From contig DHXL01000318.1 of the NCBI GenBank assembly GCA_002415335.1, positions 1 to 7,725 of the forward strand: a stretch of 7,725 bases of DNA. Reading direction: 5' to 3'. The first letter of the stretch is position 1. Each line of letters begins with the position of its first letter. Source of the DNA: Oxalobacteraceae bacterium UBA5157. GTDB lineage: Bacteria > Pseudomonadota > Gammaproteobacteria > Burkholderiales > Burkholderiaceae_D. Below the pieces are notes generated by a model. That model did no database searches, was not told the DNA's origin, and was given only the letters and a program-made list of their open reading frames with translations. Shown here one piece after another: positions 1 through 6,466 of this stretch. Made by a program: the position numbers and the translations under genes.

Positions 1-2
1 AC

Positions 3-98
3 GCCCAGGGCTATTTCTTTTCGCAGCCGCTATCGTCGCAGGATTTCGAGACATTGCTTCGTACTGCGGGTGCCGCACAGTATCGGCAGCTCGAGTAG
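3..98 (+). CDS. C-terminal end of an EAL-domain protein (partial, 5' cut by window)
   Basis: The + strand is open from the window edge to a TAG at 96-98, giving 31 residues. They start AQGYFFSQPLSSQDFETLLR and end in YRQLE. The A-Q-G-Y-x-F-S-x-P-L followed by an acidic/phenylalanine stretch and LL is the typical last strand and helix of EAL domains, the c-di-GMP phosphodiesterase fold often found at the C-terminus of GGDEF-EAL signalling proteins. Catalytic residues lie outside the window, so whether it is active cannot be judged. It converges with the esterase gene, the stops being 29 bp apart. No clear hairpin terminator is visible between them. The family call rests on a short tail only. 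Confidence 0.7.
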   Translation, partial: AQGYFFSQPLSSQDFETLLRTAGAAQYRQLE

Positions 99-127
99 TC
101 TCGCACCGCTCACCAGGCTGCTCGCCG

Positions 128-1282
128 CTACGCATCGACAGGTTGATGGTCCGACGGCATTTCGAGATCTCGGCGTCGATGACGCGCAAAGAAATCCCAC
201 ATCATCTTGCTCGCGTCCGGCCCGATGCATGCGTTGTATTTCCACGCGCAATCGCCGCCGCTCCATGCATGTTCCAGCTGAAGTATCTCGCACACCCTCA
301 ACAGCAATTTCCTGTCGACGAAGTAATCCTCGATCCGGTAGGCGTTGCTCCTATTCTTCTTCCCGCCCTTCGCCGGTTTGAAAGTCACCGGGGCGGCATG
401 TTCGGGACCGAGTCGATTCAGCGTTTTGAACTGCCGCACCAATTGCGCCTGATTGATCGGACGCACCACTTTGTCCGCCTCGCCATGCATCAGGATCGCG
501 GGCATAGGGGGCAACCCGCCGAATTTCACGGACACTTCCGTGATCGCCGTGCCGCTCGCCCTGATCGAACCGCCCTGCATCACCGCAAGAGCGCCCATGC
601 GCGTGTGGCCGGCGCCGAACACCGGGCTCGAATGGAGCCCGACAGCCGCGAACCGGTGCGGGTAGTTGAGCGCCAAAATATGCGCCATCGCCGCACCGGC
701 CGACAGTCCGGCAACATAGACGCGCGTCGCGTCGATCGCGTAATGCCGAACCACCTTGTCGATGGCACCGGCGATCAATTGCACGTCGCCGCCGCCGCTC
801 TGGATGGATTTTTCAAACCACGGCCAGCAGCGCATCGGATGCTCGCGCAGCGATTGTTGCGGATACAGTACCGCGAAGCCTTTTTGTTCTGCCAGCCGGT
901 TCATGCGCGTTCCCTCGGCAAACTCGGACGCAGTCTGATCGCAACCGTGCAGCATGACGACCAGCGGCAAGCCGGCGATGGAAGCGCGGTCAGGCAGATA
1001 CAACCAGTAAGACAGACGCCGCGCGGGCAGGTTGCCGACAGGAAGCGCCTGAAAGTAGCCGGCCAGCCATTTGCCCGCAAGCGGTCGTGTCTCGCCAATC
1101 TTCGGCTTGGCGGGTGCGATGGCTCGCCTTGACGTCACTGGCTTGGGGCGGGAAGTTGTTGCGCCTGGCTTCTTGGGCGGCGGCGCGAGCAGGGCCTTGA
1201 CCAGTTGCCTGCCTTGTTTCTTTTGTGCCTTGCCGATGCGTTTGACCCCCTGCCACCACGAGCGGCTGAAGCCCTTCAGCAT
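128..1282 (-). CDS. PHB depolymerase-family esterase (alpha/beta hydrolase, LpqC-like)
   Basis: This 384-residue protein resembles the esterase/PHB depolymerase family, which are serine hydrolases acting on polyhydroxybutyrate or other esters. A sheet strand leads into HGCDQ (residues 112-116, oxyanion-hole region). The nucleophile elbow is GLSAG with Ser194. HGEADKVV at 266-273 offers the likely acid Asp270, and EHAWSGG at 337-343 offers the likely His338. Residues 1-65 are very basic and Pro/Lys-rich (KKQGRQ, APPPKK) and do not look like a classical signal peptide, so an intracellular enzyme or another export route is possible. The ATG start is supported by GGAGGT at 1287-1292. The small HTH gene lies 88 bp upstream on the same strand, so the two may be co-transcribed. 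The family is clear; the natural substrate (PHB, acetyl-xylan-type or other ester) is not. Confidence 0.88.
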   Translation of the reverse strand: MLKGFSRSWWQGVKRIGKAQKKQGRQLVKALLAPPPKKPGATTSRPKPVTSRRAIAPAKPKIGETRPLAGKWLAGYFQALPVGNLPARRLSYWLYLPDRASIAGLPLVVMLHGCDQTASEFAEGTRMNRLAEQKGFAVLYPQQSLREHPMRCWPWFEKSIQSGGGDVQLIAGAIDKVVRHYAIDATRVYVAGLSAGAAMAHILALNYPHRFAAVGLHSSPVFGAGHTRMGALAVMQGGSIRASGTAITEVSVKFGGLPPMPAILMHGEADKVVRPINQAQLVRQFKTLNRLGPEHAAPVTFKPAKGGKKNRSNAYRIEDYFVDRKLLLRVCEILQLEHAWSGGDCAWKYNACIGPDASKMMWDFFARHRRRDLEMPSDHQPVDA

Positions 1283-1286
1283 TGCT

Positions 1287-1292
1287 ACCTCC
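1287..1292 (-). promoter_or_regulatory. Strong ribosome binding site of the esterase gene
   Basis: On the - strand GGAGGT lies 4 nt before the ATG at 1282. It is a near-perfect Shine-Dalgarno sequence and decides the start codon. Confidence 0.75.
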
Positions 1293-1370
1293 TGGCATCA
1301 ACCCGGTGCAACACGGCGATCGGTGTGCCGATGATTACGCCGCCGGACAGCGAGACCGTCGAGCGCGACC

Positions 1371-1628
1371 TCACTGGAATTTTTCCTTGTGCTCCCCCAT
1401 CAGATTGCGCAATTCGCTGATGGTCAATTCGCTCACTTCGTGCATCCGGATCAGCATCGTCGCGCCGACGCGCAAGGTTCGGTGCCGAATCTTGCTGATT
1501 ACCGGTGGTGCCACTTCCAGTTCGCGGGCCAGCGCCGCATCGTTCTTGAGATCGAGTTTCTCGATCAGGGTATCCATCAGCGCATTCGGGTCATAGTCGT
1601 CCTGCATCAGAGTTTTCTGTTTACGCAT
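1371..1628 (-). CDS. Small helix-turn-helix (Cro/CI-like) putative regulator, 85 aa
   Basis: The protein starts MRKQKTLMQDDYDPNALMD and ends GEHKEKFQ. Residues about 26-70 look like a lambda-repressor-type HTH: NDAALARELEVAPPVISKIR (helix, turn, recognition helix), followed by two further predicted helices ending in TISELRNLMG. No other domain is present, so it could be a small DNA-binding regulator or an antitoxin-like protein, but no toxin partner is visible next to it. The frame stays open upstream to 1865. I chose the start at 1628 because GAGGAAA sits just before it on the - strand and the upstream extension is Arg/Cys/Pro-rich and not protein-like. Its target and role are unknown. It stands between the lut operon and the esterase, both on the same strand. 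Confidence 0.75.
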   Translation of the reverse strand: MRKQKTLMQDDYDPNALMDTLIEKLDLKNDAALARELEVAPPVISKIRHRTLRVGATMLIRMHEVSELTISELRNLMGEHKEKFQ

Positions 1629-1868
1629 GATTTCCTCGTTAAATAATTGACGCGGTCTGCCTCGCCTGACTGCGCATTGCTCGACTTGCCGAGGGCCACG
1701 CGCGAAATCATCCGGCATCACGCAACGACGCTTTTCGCACCGATCCCGATGAGGACATTGCCGAGCCACCGCTTGTGAACGATAGACACTTGCGCATGGC
1801 CTGTCTGTGCGGTCGCCCGCATACGGCAGCGTTCCTGCCGGCGCGCGGTTTGCCCGCGATTGCATGCG
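1629..1868. other. Non-coding stretch downstream of the lut operon
   Basis: These 240 bp between the end of lutB and the small HTH gene show no convincing gene. Two small hairpins lie close to the lutB stop: CGGCAG/CTGCCG with a 5-nt loop (1824-1840) and CGCGG/CCGCG with a 5-nt loop (1844-1858). Neither is followed by a U-run on the - strand. The promoter of the HTH gene must lie here unless it is read from the lut operon, but I cannot pick out a clear -35/-10 pair. Confidence 0.5.
1824..1858 (-). terminator. Possible stem-loops after lutB (weak terminator candidate)
   Basis: Two tandem GC-rich hairpins, with stems of 6 bp (1824-1829 with 1835-1840) and 5 bp (1844-1848 with 1854-1858), begin 11 bp past the lutB stop. 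They lack the following T-run of an intrinsic terminator. They may only slow polymerase, stabilise the 3' end of the mRNA, or be chance. Confidence 0.25.
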
Positions 1869-3308
1869 CTATTCTTTCAGGTTTCGCTCATGCAATTGCT
1901 CGCGCAGGCTGCGTCGCGCCGGAATCAGCGGCGTGCGGCTGACCGTCCAGCCAAGCTGCGTCTTCGGCGTCAGGGAACGAAACCGCGTCGCGCACCACGC
2001 GTATCCGCGGTACAGAGCGGGACTGGCGTGGATCAGGCGCCATCCAGAGAACGCCATCCCGGCCAGCCAATTGCGGCCGGCGCCCTGCCCCGCCAATGGG
2101 GTCGTGGTGCTGTTCGGCCGGTGTACCGCTTCCTTGCGCAGTCGCATCAGCAGTTCGGGAATGGGAATCTTTACCGGACAGACCTCGCCGCAAGCGCCGC
2201 ACAAGGAGGAGGCGAACGGCAGTTCGTGCGTCGCTTCCATCCCCAGCAGGTGCGGCGAGATGATCTGGCCGATCGGGCCCGGATAGGTTGTGCCGTAGGC
2301 ATGGCCGCCGATCCGCGTATACACCGGGCAATGATTCATGCAGGCGCCGCAGCGGATGCACTGCAAGGTCTTGCGCAATTGCTCGTCGGCGTAGGCTTGC
2401 GTGCGCCCGTTATCGAGAAGGATCAGATGCATTTCGCGCGGGCCATCGAGCTCGCCGGCGCGGCGCGTGCCGCTGATCAGGTTGATGTAAGTGGTGATTG
2501 CCTGACCGGTCGCCGAGCGCGTCAGGAGCGCGATCAGCGGCACGACGTGTTCCAGTTTTTCCACCACTTTTTCGATACCGGTGATCGCAATGTGGACCGC
2601 CGGCACGGTGGTGCACATGCGGCCGTTACCTTCATTTTCGACCAGGCATAGCGACCCGGTTTCAGCCACCGCAAAATTGACACCCGACACGCCAATGTCG
2701 GCGCTACGGAACTTCTCCCGCATCACGCGCCGGCCGATCTGGATCAGCGCATCGACATTGTCGGTGTAATCGACGCCGGGAATTTTTTCGTGGAATAGCC
2801 GCGCGATCTGCTCCTTGGTCTTGTGGATTGCCGGCATGATGATGTGCGAGGGTTTTCCGCCGTCGAGCTGAACGATATACTCGCCCATGTCCGACTCCAG
2901 GCAGTCGATTCCGTGTTCGGCCATCTTGTGATTGAGTTCGATTTCCTCACTGACCATCGACTTGCCCTTGATCAGCAGCTTGGCTTGATGGCGCTGCGCG
3001 ATGTCGAGAAAAATCGCGTTGGCATCGCGCGCATTTTCTGCCCAATGGACTTGCACCCCGTTTTTCTGGAGGTTGGTTTCTAGTTGCTCCAACAGCTCGG
3101 GCAGACGCGCCAGGCTGTATTGCCGAATGGACTCCCCTGCGCTGCGTAATTCTTCCAGCCTTTGAGCTTCCGGAAACTGCGCGGCGCGCTTCAGCATCAG
3201 CGAATCCATCGCGCCGCGGAAATTCGCGCGCAAATCCGGGTCGCTGATGGCGGCCATGGTGCGCCGCTTGAATTCGGTTGGCGGGATGTAGTTGAGCGGC
3301 GTACTCAT
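1869..3308 (-). CDS. lutB: LutB-like lactate utilisation iron-sulfur protein
   Basis: This 479-residue protein matches LutB/YkgF in layout and size (about 475 aa). An N-terminal LUD domain (about 65-300) contains KGKSMVSEEIELNH (114-127), AETGSL (215-220) and TTVPAVH (233-239). A ferredoxin-type part follows: CIRCGACMNHCPVY with Cys317, 320, 323 and 327, then CGACGEVCPVK with Cys370, 373 and 377. The GGHAYGTTYPGPIG signature lies between them. In known systems LutA, LutB and LutC act together to oxidise L-lactate to pyruvate in the cytoplasm without the flavin enzyme LldD. LutB is thought to carry the electron-transfer clusters. The frame continues upstream, but the start at 3308 is set by family alignment and by the ATGA overlap with the lutC stop, which points to translational coupling. 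It is the last gene of the operon, and no permease follows. Confidence 0.95.
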   Translation of the reverse strand: MSTPLNYIPPTEFKRRTMAAISDPDLRANFRGAMDSLMLKRAAQFPEAQRLEELRSAGESIRQYSLARLPELLEQLETNLQKNGVQVHWAENARDANAIFLDIAQRHQAKLLIKGKSMVSEEIELNHKMAEHGIDCLESDMGEYIVQLDGGKPSHIIMPAIHKTKEQIARLFHEKIPGVDYTDNVDALIQIGRRVMREKFRSADIGVSGVNFAVAETGSLCLVENEGNGRMCTTVPAVHIAITGIEKVVEKLEHVVPLIALLTRSATGQAITTYINLISGTRRAGELDGPREMHLILLDNGRTQAYADEQLRKTLQCIRCGACMNHCPVYTRIGGHAYGTTYPGPIGQIISPHLLGMEATHELPFASSLCGACGEVCPVKIPIPELLMRLRKEAVHRPNSTTTPLAGQGAGRNWLAGMAFSGWRLIHASPALYRGYAWCATRFRSLTPKTQLGWTVSRTPLIPARRSLREQLHERNLKE

Positions 3309-3973
3309 GGCGCCTCCTGCGGCATCATCAACAGCACGATTAGTTCCTTCGGCCCGTGGGCGCCGTAAGCCAGCGTCTGCTGGATATCGGCCGTCTTCGA
3401 TGGCCCGGACACCAGCAGCGCGTTGGTTGGCATGTCGGCCGCCCAGACTTGCTGCGTCATGGCGGAAAACAGGTCGGCATGGATGAGCCGTGCATCGAGC
3501 AGCACGAAATGGACCGCCGGAACCAGCGAAAGCGTGCGCGGCTCGTCCGGGCCAGGCCAGATAATCAGACTGCCGGTCTCGGCGATGGCGCCACGCGCAA
3601 GGCTTAGCGAGGCGTCGATGTCTTCGAACAGCGCCTCTTTCCATGCTTCTATTTCCTGCTCAAATGCGACCAGACGCGGCATGCCGGCGACGCCGGCCAG
3701 CGCCTTGGCCAGCGCCATCCCGGGCGCGTACAGGAGATTGCCGAGTTGCTTGTCGCGGCACAATGTCGCGAGCAGGCTAGGCCATTCGTCGGCTGTCGTC
3801 TGGTGGACTTCGGCGCGGAAGGCCTCGATATTTTTCTTGAACGCACCGATGCGCTCCGTCAAGCACGGCAGCTTGCTGCTCGCCGCATAGAAGGCTGCGA
3901 GCGCGGGAGGCGATGGCGCGGCCGATTGAGGCGCAGCACGAAGACGGGCGAGAATCCGCTCCCGCGCGTTCAC
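3305..3973 (-). CDS. lutC: LutC-like lactate utilisation LUD-domain protein
   Basis: This 222-residue LUD-domain protein has AETGSL at 131-136 and the family's C-terminal signature GPSKTADIQQTL at 190-201, continuing AYGAHGPKEL. Both are typical of LutC/YkgG. It has no iron-sulfur motif, as expected. It should form part of the LutABC lactate oxidase with its two neighbours; the exact catalytic share of LutC is not settled in the family. The start is GTG at 3973, overlapping the lutA stop as GTGA, and its own stop overlaps the lutB start as ATGA. The order is therefore A-C-B rather than the A-B-C of Bacillus subtilis. A purine-rich site for this start would have to lie inside the end of lutA, which fits coupled translation. 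Confidence 0.93.
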   Translation of the reverse strand: MNARERILARLRAAPQSAAPSPPALAAFYAASSKLPCLTERIGAFKKNIEAFRAEVHQTTADEWPSLLATLCRDKQLGNLLYAPGMALAKALAGVAGMPRLVAFEQEIEAWKEALFEDIDASLSLARGAIAETGSLIIWPGPDEPRTLSLVPAVHFVLLDARLIHADLFSAMTQQVWAADMPTNALLVSGPSKTADIQQTLAYGAHGPKELIVLLMMPQEAP

Positions 3974-4740
3974 GGCTCGTTCCCTTCGATCCTGTTTTTC
4001 AGGAAGCTGGCCAAATGGCTGCCCTGGAACTGATCGCCGCGGTGCGCCAGCGTGTGGTTGATGTTGAACAGGCAGCCGCAGTCGGCGGAGATCAATTCCT
4101 GGGCCCCGGAGGCGCGAATCGCCTCAACCTTTTCAGCGGCCATGGCCGAAGAGATATCCGGATGCTTGAGCGAAAAGGTGCCACCAAAGCCGCAGCATTC
4201 GACCTCGCGTGCTTGATGGAGCACGGTGACGTTGCCGAGTTGCGCCAGCAGGCTGCCAGTAGTCAGATGCACGTTCATTTCGCGTCGCGCGGCGCAGGAA
4301 GTATGCACGGCGACGGTGGTCGGCGCTCCTTGGTCGTGCCAGTTCACCTTCGCGACATGAACCAGGAATTCCGAGAGTTCGAAAACCCGTTCGGCCAGCG
4401 CCTCGGCCTGTGCCTTGTATTCCGGGTCAGCGGCAAACAGTAGAGGATAACCATGCCTGATCATGCCTGCGCACGAGCCGGAAGGCACGATCACCGGCCA
4501 GGGTTGCGGGAACAGTTGCATCTGCAGCCGCGCGACCGGGCGCGCATCCTCGGGATAGCCGCTGGTGTAGGCCGGTTGCCCGCAACAGGTTTGATCCGGC
4601 GGAAAGTGGACGGCAATCCCTTCGCGTTCGAGCAATGCCACGGTATCCAGGCCCGCTTCCGGATGAAACAAGTCGATCAGGCATGTACCGAACAGGTAGA
4701 CATCTTGCGGCTTGTCGGGATAGTGACGTGACGGCGCCAT
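3970..4740 (-). CDS. lutA: LutA-like (Fe-S)-binding CCG-domain lactate utilisation protein
   Basis: This 256-residue protein has two CCG domains. The first is built from FGTC (Cys20), CCGQPAY (52-58) and PSGSC (Cys90). The second is built from HTSC (Cys149), ECCGFGG (181-187) and DCGCLFN (Cys221, Cys223). This CX(about 31)CCGX(about 35)C arrangement is shared with GlpC, heterodisulfide reductase HdrB and glycolate oxidase GlcF, where it binds an iron-sulfur centre. The size and the neighbouring lutC and lutB make LutA (YkgE) the best call over GlcF. It is the first gene of the operon. The ATG at 4740 has AAAGGAAA upstream (4744-4751). Transcription is likely controlled by the operator between promoter and start, so repression by the divergent GntR-type regulator and release by L-lactate is the expected logic. 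Confidence 0.94.
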   Translation of the reverse strand: MAPSRHYPDKPQDVYLFGTCLIDLFHPEAGLDTVALLEREGIAVHFPPDQTCCGQPAYTSGYPEDARPVARLQMQLFPQPWPVIVPSGSCAGMIRHGYPLLFAADPEYKAQAEALAERVFELSEFLVHVAKVNWHDQGAPTTVAVHTSCAARREMNVHLTTGSLLAQLGNVTVLHQAREVECCGFGGTFSLKHPDISSAMAAEKVEAIRASGAQELISADCGCLFNINHTLAHRGDQFQGSHLASFLKNRIEGNEP

Positions 4741-4758
4741 GAATTTCCTTTGTTATAA

Positions 4759-4771
4759 TTGGTCGGACCAA
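4759..4771. promoter_or_regulatory. Operator O1 for the GntR/FadR-type regulator, in the lutA leader
   Basis: TTGGTCGGACCAA is a perfect 6-bp inverted repeat around one central base. It also fits the TNGTNNNACNA pattern known for LldR and the wider FadR subfamily. It sits about 5 to 17 nt after the predicted lutA transcription start and before the ribosome binding site. Bound repressor would block promoter clearance. The 16-bp form AATTGGTCGGACCAAC (4757-4772) recurs exactly at 4879-4894. Confidence 0.85.
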
Positions 4772-4782
4772 CGAACCGTAAA

Positions 4783-4811
4783 AGTCTAAGTCGCGCGTTA
4801 TAATTTGTCAA
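4783..4811 (-). promoter_or_regulatory. Predicted sigma-70 promoter of lutACB
   Basis: On the - strand a perfect -35 TTGACA (4811-4806) is followed after 17 bp by TAGACT (4788-4783, 4 of 6 matches to TATAAT). The expected start is near 4776, which places operator O1 directly downstream. The strong -35 and ideal spacing suggest a good promoter held by a repressor. Confidence 0.65.
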
Positions 4812-4838
4812 CAGGAACCGGTCTTCACGGCCGTTCTC

Positions 4839-4866
4839 TTGATCGTAGCGCAAAATAGCTTATCAT
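4839..4866 (+). promoter_or_regulatory. Predicted sigma-70 promoter of the regulator gene
   Basis: TTGATC (4839-4844) and TATCAT (4861-4866, 5 of 6) are spaced by 16 bp on the + strand. The expected start near 4873 puts operator O2 at about +8 to +20, which implies autorepression. It lies back-to-back with the lutA promoter, and the -35 elements are 27 bp apart. Confidence 0.6.
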
Positions 4867-4880
4867 TCAGGTTCATTTAA

Positions 4881-4893
4881 TTGGTCGGACCAA
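4881..4893. promoter_or_regulatory. Operator O2, second identical copy, in the regulator leader
   Basis: This is the same TTGGTC-G-GACCAA palindrome as O1, centred 122 bp away (4887 against 4765). It ends 6 bp before the regulator's ATG and occupies the place where a Shine-Dalgarno sequence would normally lie. It should mediate autoregulation, and together with O1 it could allow a DNA loop, as proposed for the paired LldR operators of E. coli lldPRD. Confidence 0.85.
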
Positions 4894-4899
4894 CAAGCT

Positions 4900-5652
4900 A
4901 TGGCATCTTCAAAGATCGTCGTGACACGGATTTCGGATGAGATCGCGCATCAGATCGAAGCACGGATTCTGGAGGGGTCGCTCAAGGCCGGCGATAGCCT
5001 GCCGCCTGAACGACAATTCGCCGAAGAGTTCGGCGTGTCGCGCTCCTCGCTGCGTGAAGCGATCCAGAAACTCGAATCGCGCGGGCTGCTGACCAGCCGG
5101 CAAGGCGGCGGGACCTACGTCACCGACAGCTTCCATTCGGGATTCGTCGATCCCTGGATTGGCGCCATCGGTAACCATCCGTCGCTGGCGCCGGAATTGT
5201 TTGAGTTCCGGTCCATGATCGAGGCCCAGGCGGCCGCTTGGGCGGCACAGCGCGCGACCGACGCCGACCTGGCCCACCTTAATTCGGTCTTCATGCAACT
5301 GGATGCTGCTTACCGCACGTCGGATCGCGCGGCGCAGGTCCAGGCAGACGTCGCATTCCATCAAGCGATTGCCGATGCGGCCCATAACGTCCTGGTGAGT
5401 CAGCTGACGGCGAGCCTGATCAAGATTCTGCATGAGCAAGTCGCCGCAACCATCAGCGCACTCGATTCGTTCGCCGAGGTCGGAGGGCAATTAATGGAGC
5501 AGCATCGCGCAATCCTGGATGCGATAGCCAAGCGCGATCCCGATGCCGCCAAGGCGGCTGCCAGCTGCCATATAGAATTCGTGCGGCGCTGTAACCATGA
5601 AGCCGATAGCGAGGCGGAGCGACGCGAGCGGACCATGCGCCGGTTGCGGTGA
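4900..5652 (+). CDS. lldR: GntR-family (FadR subfamily, FCD domain) regulator, LldR/LutR-like
   Basis: This 250-residue regulator has an N-terminal winged HTH (about 10-75): LPPERQFAEEFGVSRSSLRE followed by AIQKLESRGLL and the wing RQGGGTYV. The C-terminal FCD domain (about 98-230) shows the expected metal/ligand set: Asp150 and His154 (DVAFH), His202 (EQHRAI) and His224 (CHIEF). In the LldR, LutR and PdhR group this domain binds lactate or pyruvate and releases DNA. Divergence from lutACB and the two TNGTNNNACNA operators make a lactate-responsive repressor the natural call. The ligand itself is inferred. The ATG has no good ribosome binding site because O2 covers that position. A GTG at 4921 is a possible but less attractive start, since it shortens the usual N-terminal lead. 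The C-terminus is unusually Arg/Glu-rich (EAERRERTMRRLR). Confidence 0.9.
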   Translation: MASSKIVVTRISDEIAHQIEARILEGSLKAGDSLPPERQFAEEFGVSRSSLREAIQKLESRGLLTSRQGGGTYVTDSFHSGFVDPWIGAIGNHPSLAPELFEFRSMIEAQAAAWAAQRATDADLAHLNSVFMQLDAAYRTSDRAAQVQADVAFHQAIADAAHNVLVSQLTASLIKILHEQVAATISALDSFAEVGGQLMEQHRAILDAIAKRDPDAAKAAASCHIEFVRRCNHEADSEAERRERTMRRLR

Positions 5653-5856
5653 ACCAGCCGGACCGGAATCCGCGAATGCGGGGCCGGACGAGAACCTATC
5701 TCGATTATGGTTATCAAATGAGTTAGTAAGTTGAGTCCGAGAAATTGAAATGGAGTGAGCGCGCAAGCGAGCATCCATGGGTTTAGCCGGGTCGTGATCG
5801 ATGTCTGATATGTCGTGCATCGTCTAATGCTGTCAAACCGCAAGGAGAACTGAAAA

Positions 5857-6312
5857 ATGAAAACCTTAGCAAGAGACTTCCGGGTGTTATGTATTGCCGC
5901 TGCTGCCGCCCTGTTTTTAAGCGCCGGCTGTTCGATGGCCGGCATGAAAAATACCGACACAGGCGCGATCCCCGGCGCCACGCTGACCGGCGCACAAGAA
6001 GTCCCACCCACATCAACCCGCGCATCCGGCCACAGCACGATTGAGATTGGCGCCGACAAATCGGTGACGGGCGAAGTCACAGTCAAGGGCATGAATGCCA
6101 CCGCTTCCCACATCCACGCGGGAGCGAAAGGCGTCAACGGCCCGGTGATCATACCGCTGGCAAAATCTGCCGATAATACGTTCATGGTTCCACCCAATAC
6201 GCAGCTGACCGATGAACAATACAAGCATTACCAGGAAGGGAACCTCTATGTGAACGTGCATAGTGCGGCCCATCCGGGCGGCGAGATCCGCACCCAATTG
6301 ACCCCGAAATAG
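5857..6312 (+). CDS. CHRD-domain lipoprotein of unknown function
   Basis: The protein has 151 residues. A signal peptide with a hydrophobic core (VLCIAAAAALFLSAGC) ends in a lipobox-like LSAGC with Cys25 as the probable lipidation site, so it should be anchored in a membrane facing the periplasm. Ser at +2 would favour the outer membrane under the usual Lol rule. The rest is a single CHRD domain, as in chordin and many bacterial exported proteins: LTGAQEVPP at the start (44-52), SHIHAGAKGVNGPV in the middle and NLYVNVHSAAHPGGEIRTQL at the end. The histidines and the G-E-I-R end are family hallmarks; a biochemical role is not established for the bacterial forms. AAGGAGA (5842-5848) lies 8 nt before the ATG and fixes the start. 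It seems to be a single-gene unit with 204 bp upstream and 340 bp downstream non-coding. Confidence 0.88.
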   Translation: MKTLARDFRVLCIAAAAALFLSAGCSMAGMKNTDTGAIPGATLTGAQEVPPTSTRASGHSTIEIGADKSVTGEVTVKGMNATASHIHAGAKGVNGPVIIPLAKSADNTFMVPPNTQLTDEQYKHYQEGNLYVNVHSAAHPGGEIRTQLTPK

Positions 6313-6390
6313 AAACGCCTGCGCCTCGCGCCTTGCATACTGAGCGGGCCCGGTCGCGGCCCATTCTGTCTGTTCCACCGTCCATGGCGA

Positions 6391-6417
6391 GCGCCCGTGG
6401 CCCGGCCGGGCGCGTTT
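6391..6417 (+). terminator. Possible terminator after the CHRD lipoprotein gene
   Basis: A 7-bp GC stem, GCGCCCG (6391-6397) and CGGGCGC (6407-6413), has a 9-nt loop and is followed by GTTT only. An earlier weaker stem, GGGCC/GGCCC, lies near 6346-6362. The T-run is short, so efficient termination is doubtful. Confidence 0.35.
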
Positions 6418-6429
6418 GACAATTATCAA
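6416..6429. promoter_or_regulatory. FNR/ANR-like binding site
   Basis: TTGACAATTATCAA matches the FNR-family consensus TTGAT-N4-ATCAA at nine of ten fixed bases, and the symmetry extends to TTT/AAA at 6415-6430. It lies upstream of an operon for an oxygen-sensitive enzyme class, so anaerobic activation is plausible. If used in the class II position (-41.5), transcription would start near 6464 with a leader of about 190 nt. The -10 there (TAAATC, 6451-6456) is poor. Confidence 0.55.
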
Positions 6430-6466
6430 ACCTGACTGAAGTGAAAACCCTAAATCCGCCGCCGTA

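Noticed and set aside
143..1132. Long open frame on the + strand opposite the esterase gene
   Set aside because: It is antisense to a clear hydrolase with catalytic motifs. Its translation is Arg/His/Pro-rich with no recognisable domain, as expected from a shadow frame in GC-rich DNA.
1629..1865. N-terminal extension of the small HTH protein up to 1865
   Set aside because: The extra residues are Arg/Cys/Pro-rich and low in protein-like character, and a good ribosome binding site marks the start at 1628.
3309..3644. N-terminal extension of LutB up to 3644
   Set aside because: It lies entirely inside lutC in another frame. The LutB family start and the ATGA overlap fix the start at 3308.
5657..5690. 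Hairpin after the regulator gene as a terminator
   Set aside because: Only a 4-bp CCGC/GCGG stem (5670-5681) with no T-run is visible. It is too weak to call.
6416..6444. TTGACA at 6416 as the -35 of a sigma-70 promoter
   Set aside because: The hexamer 17 bp downstream (AAGTGA) is no -10, and the same bases are better explained as half of the FNR-like palindrome.
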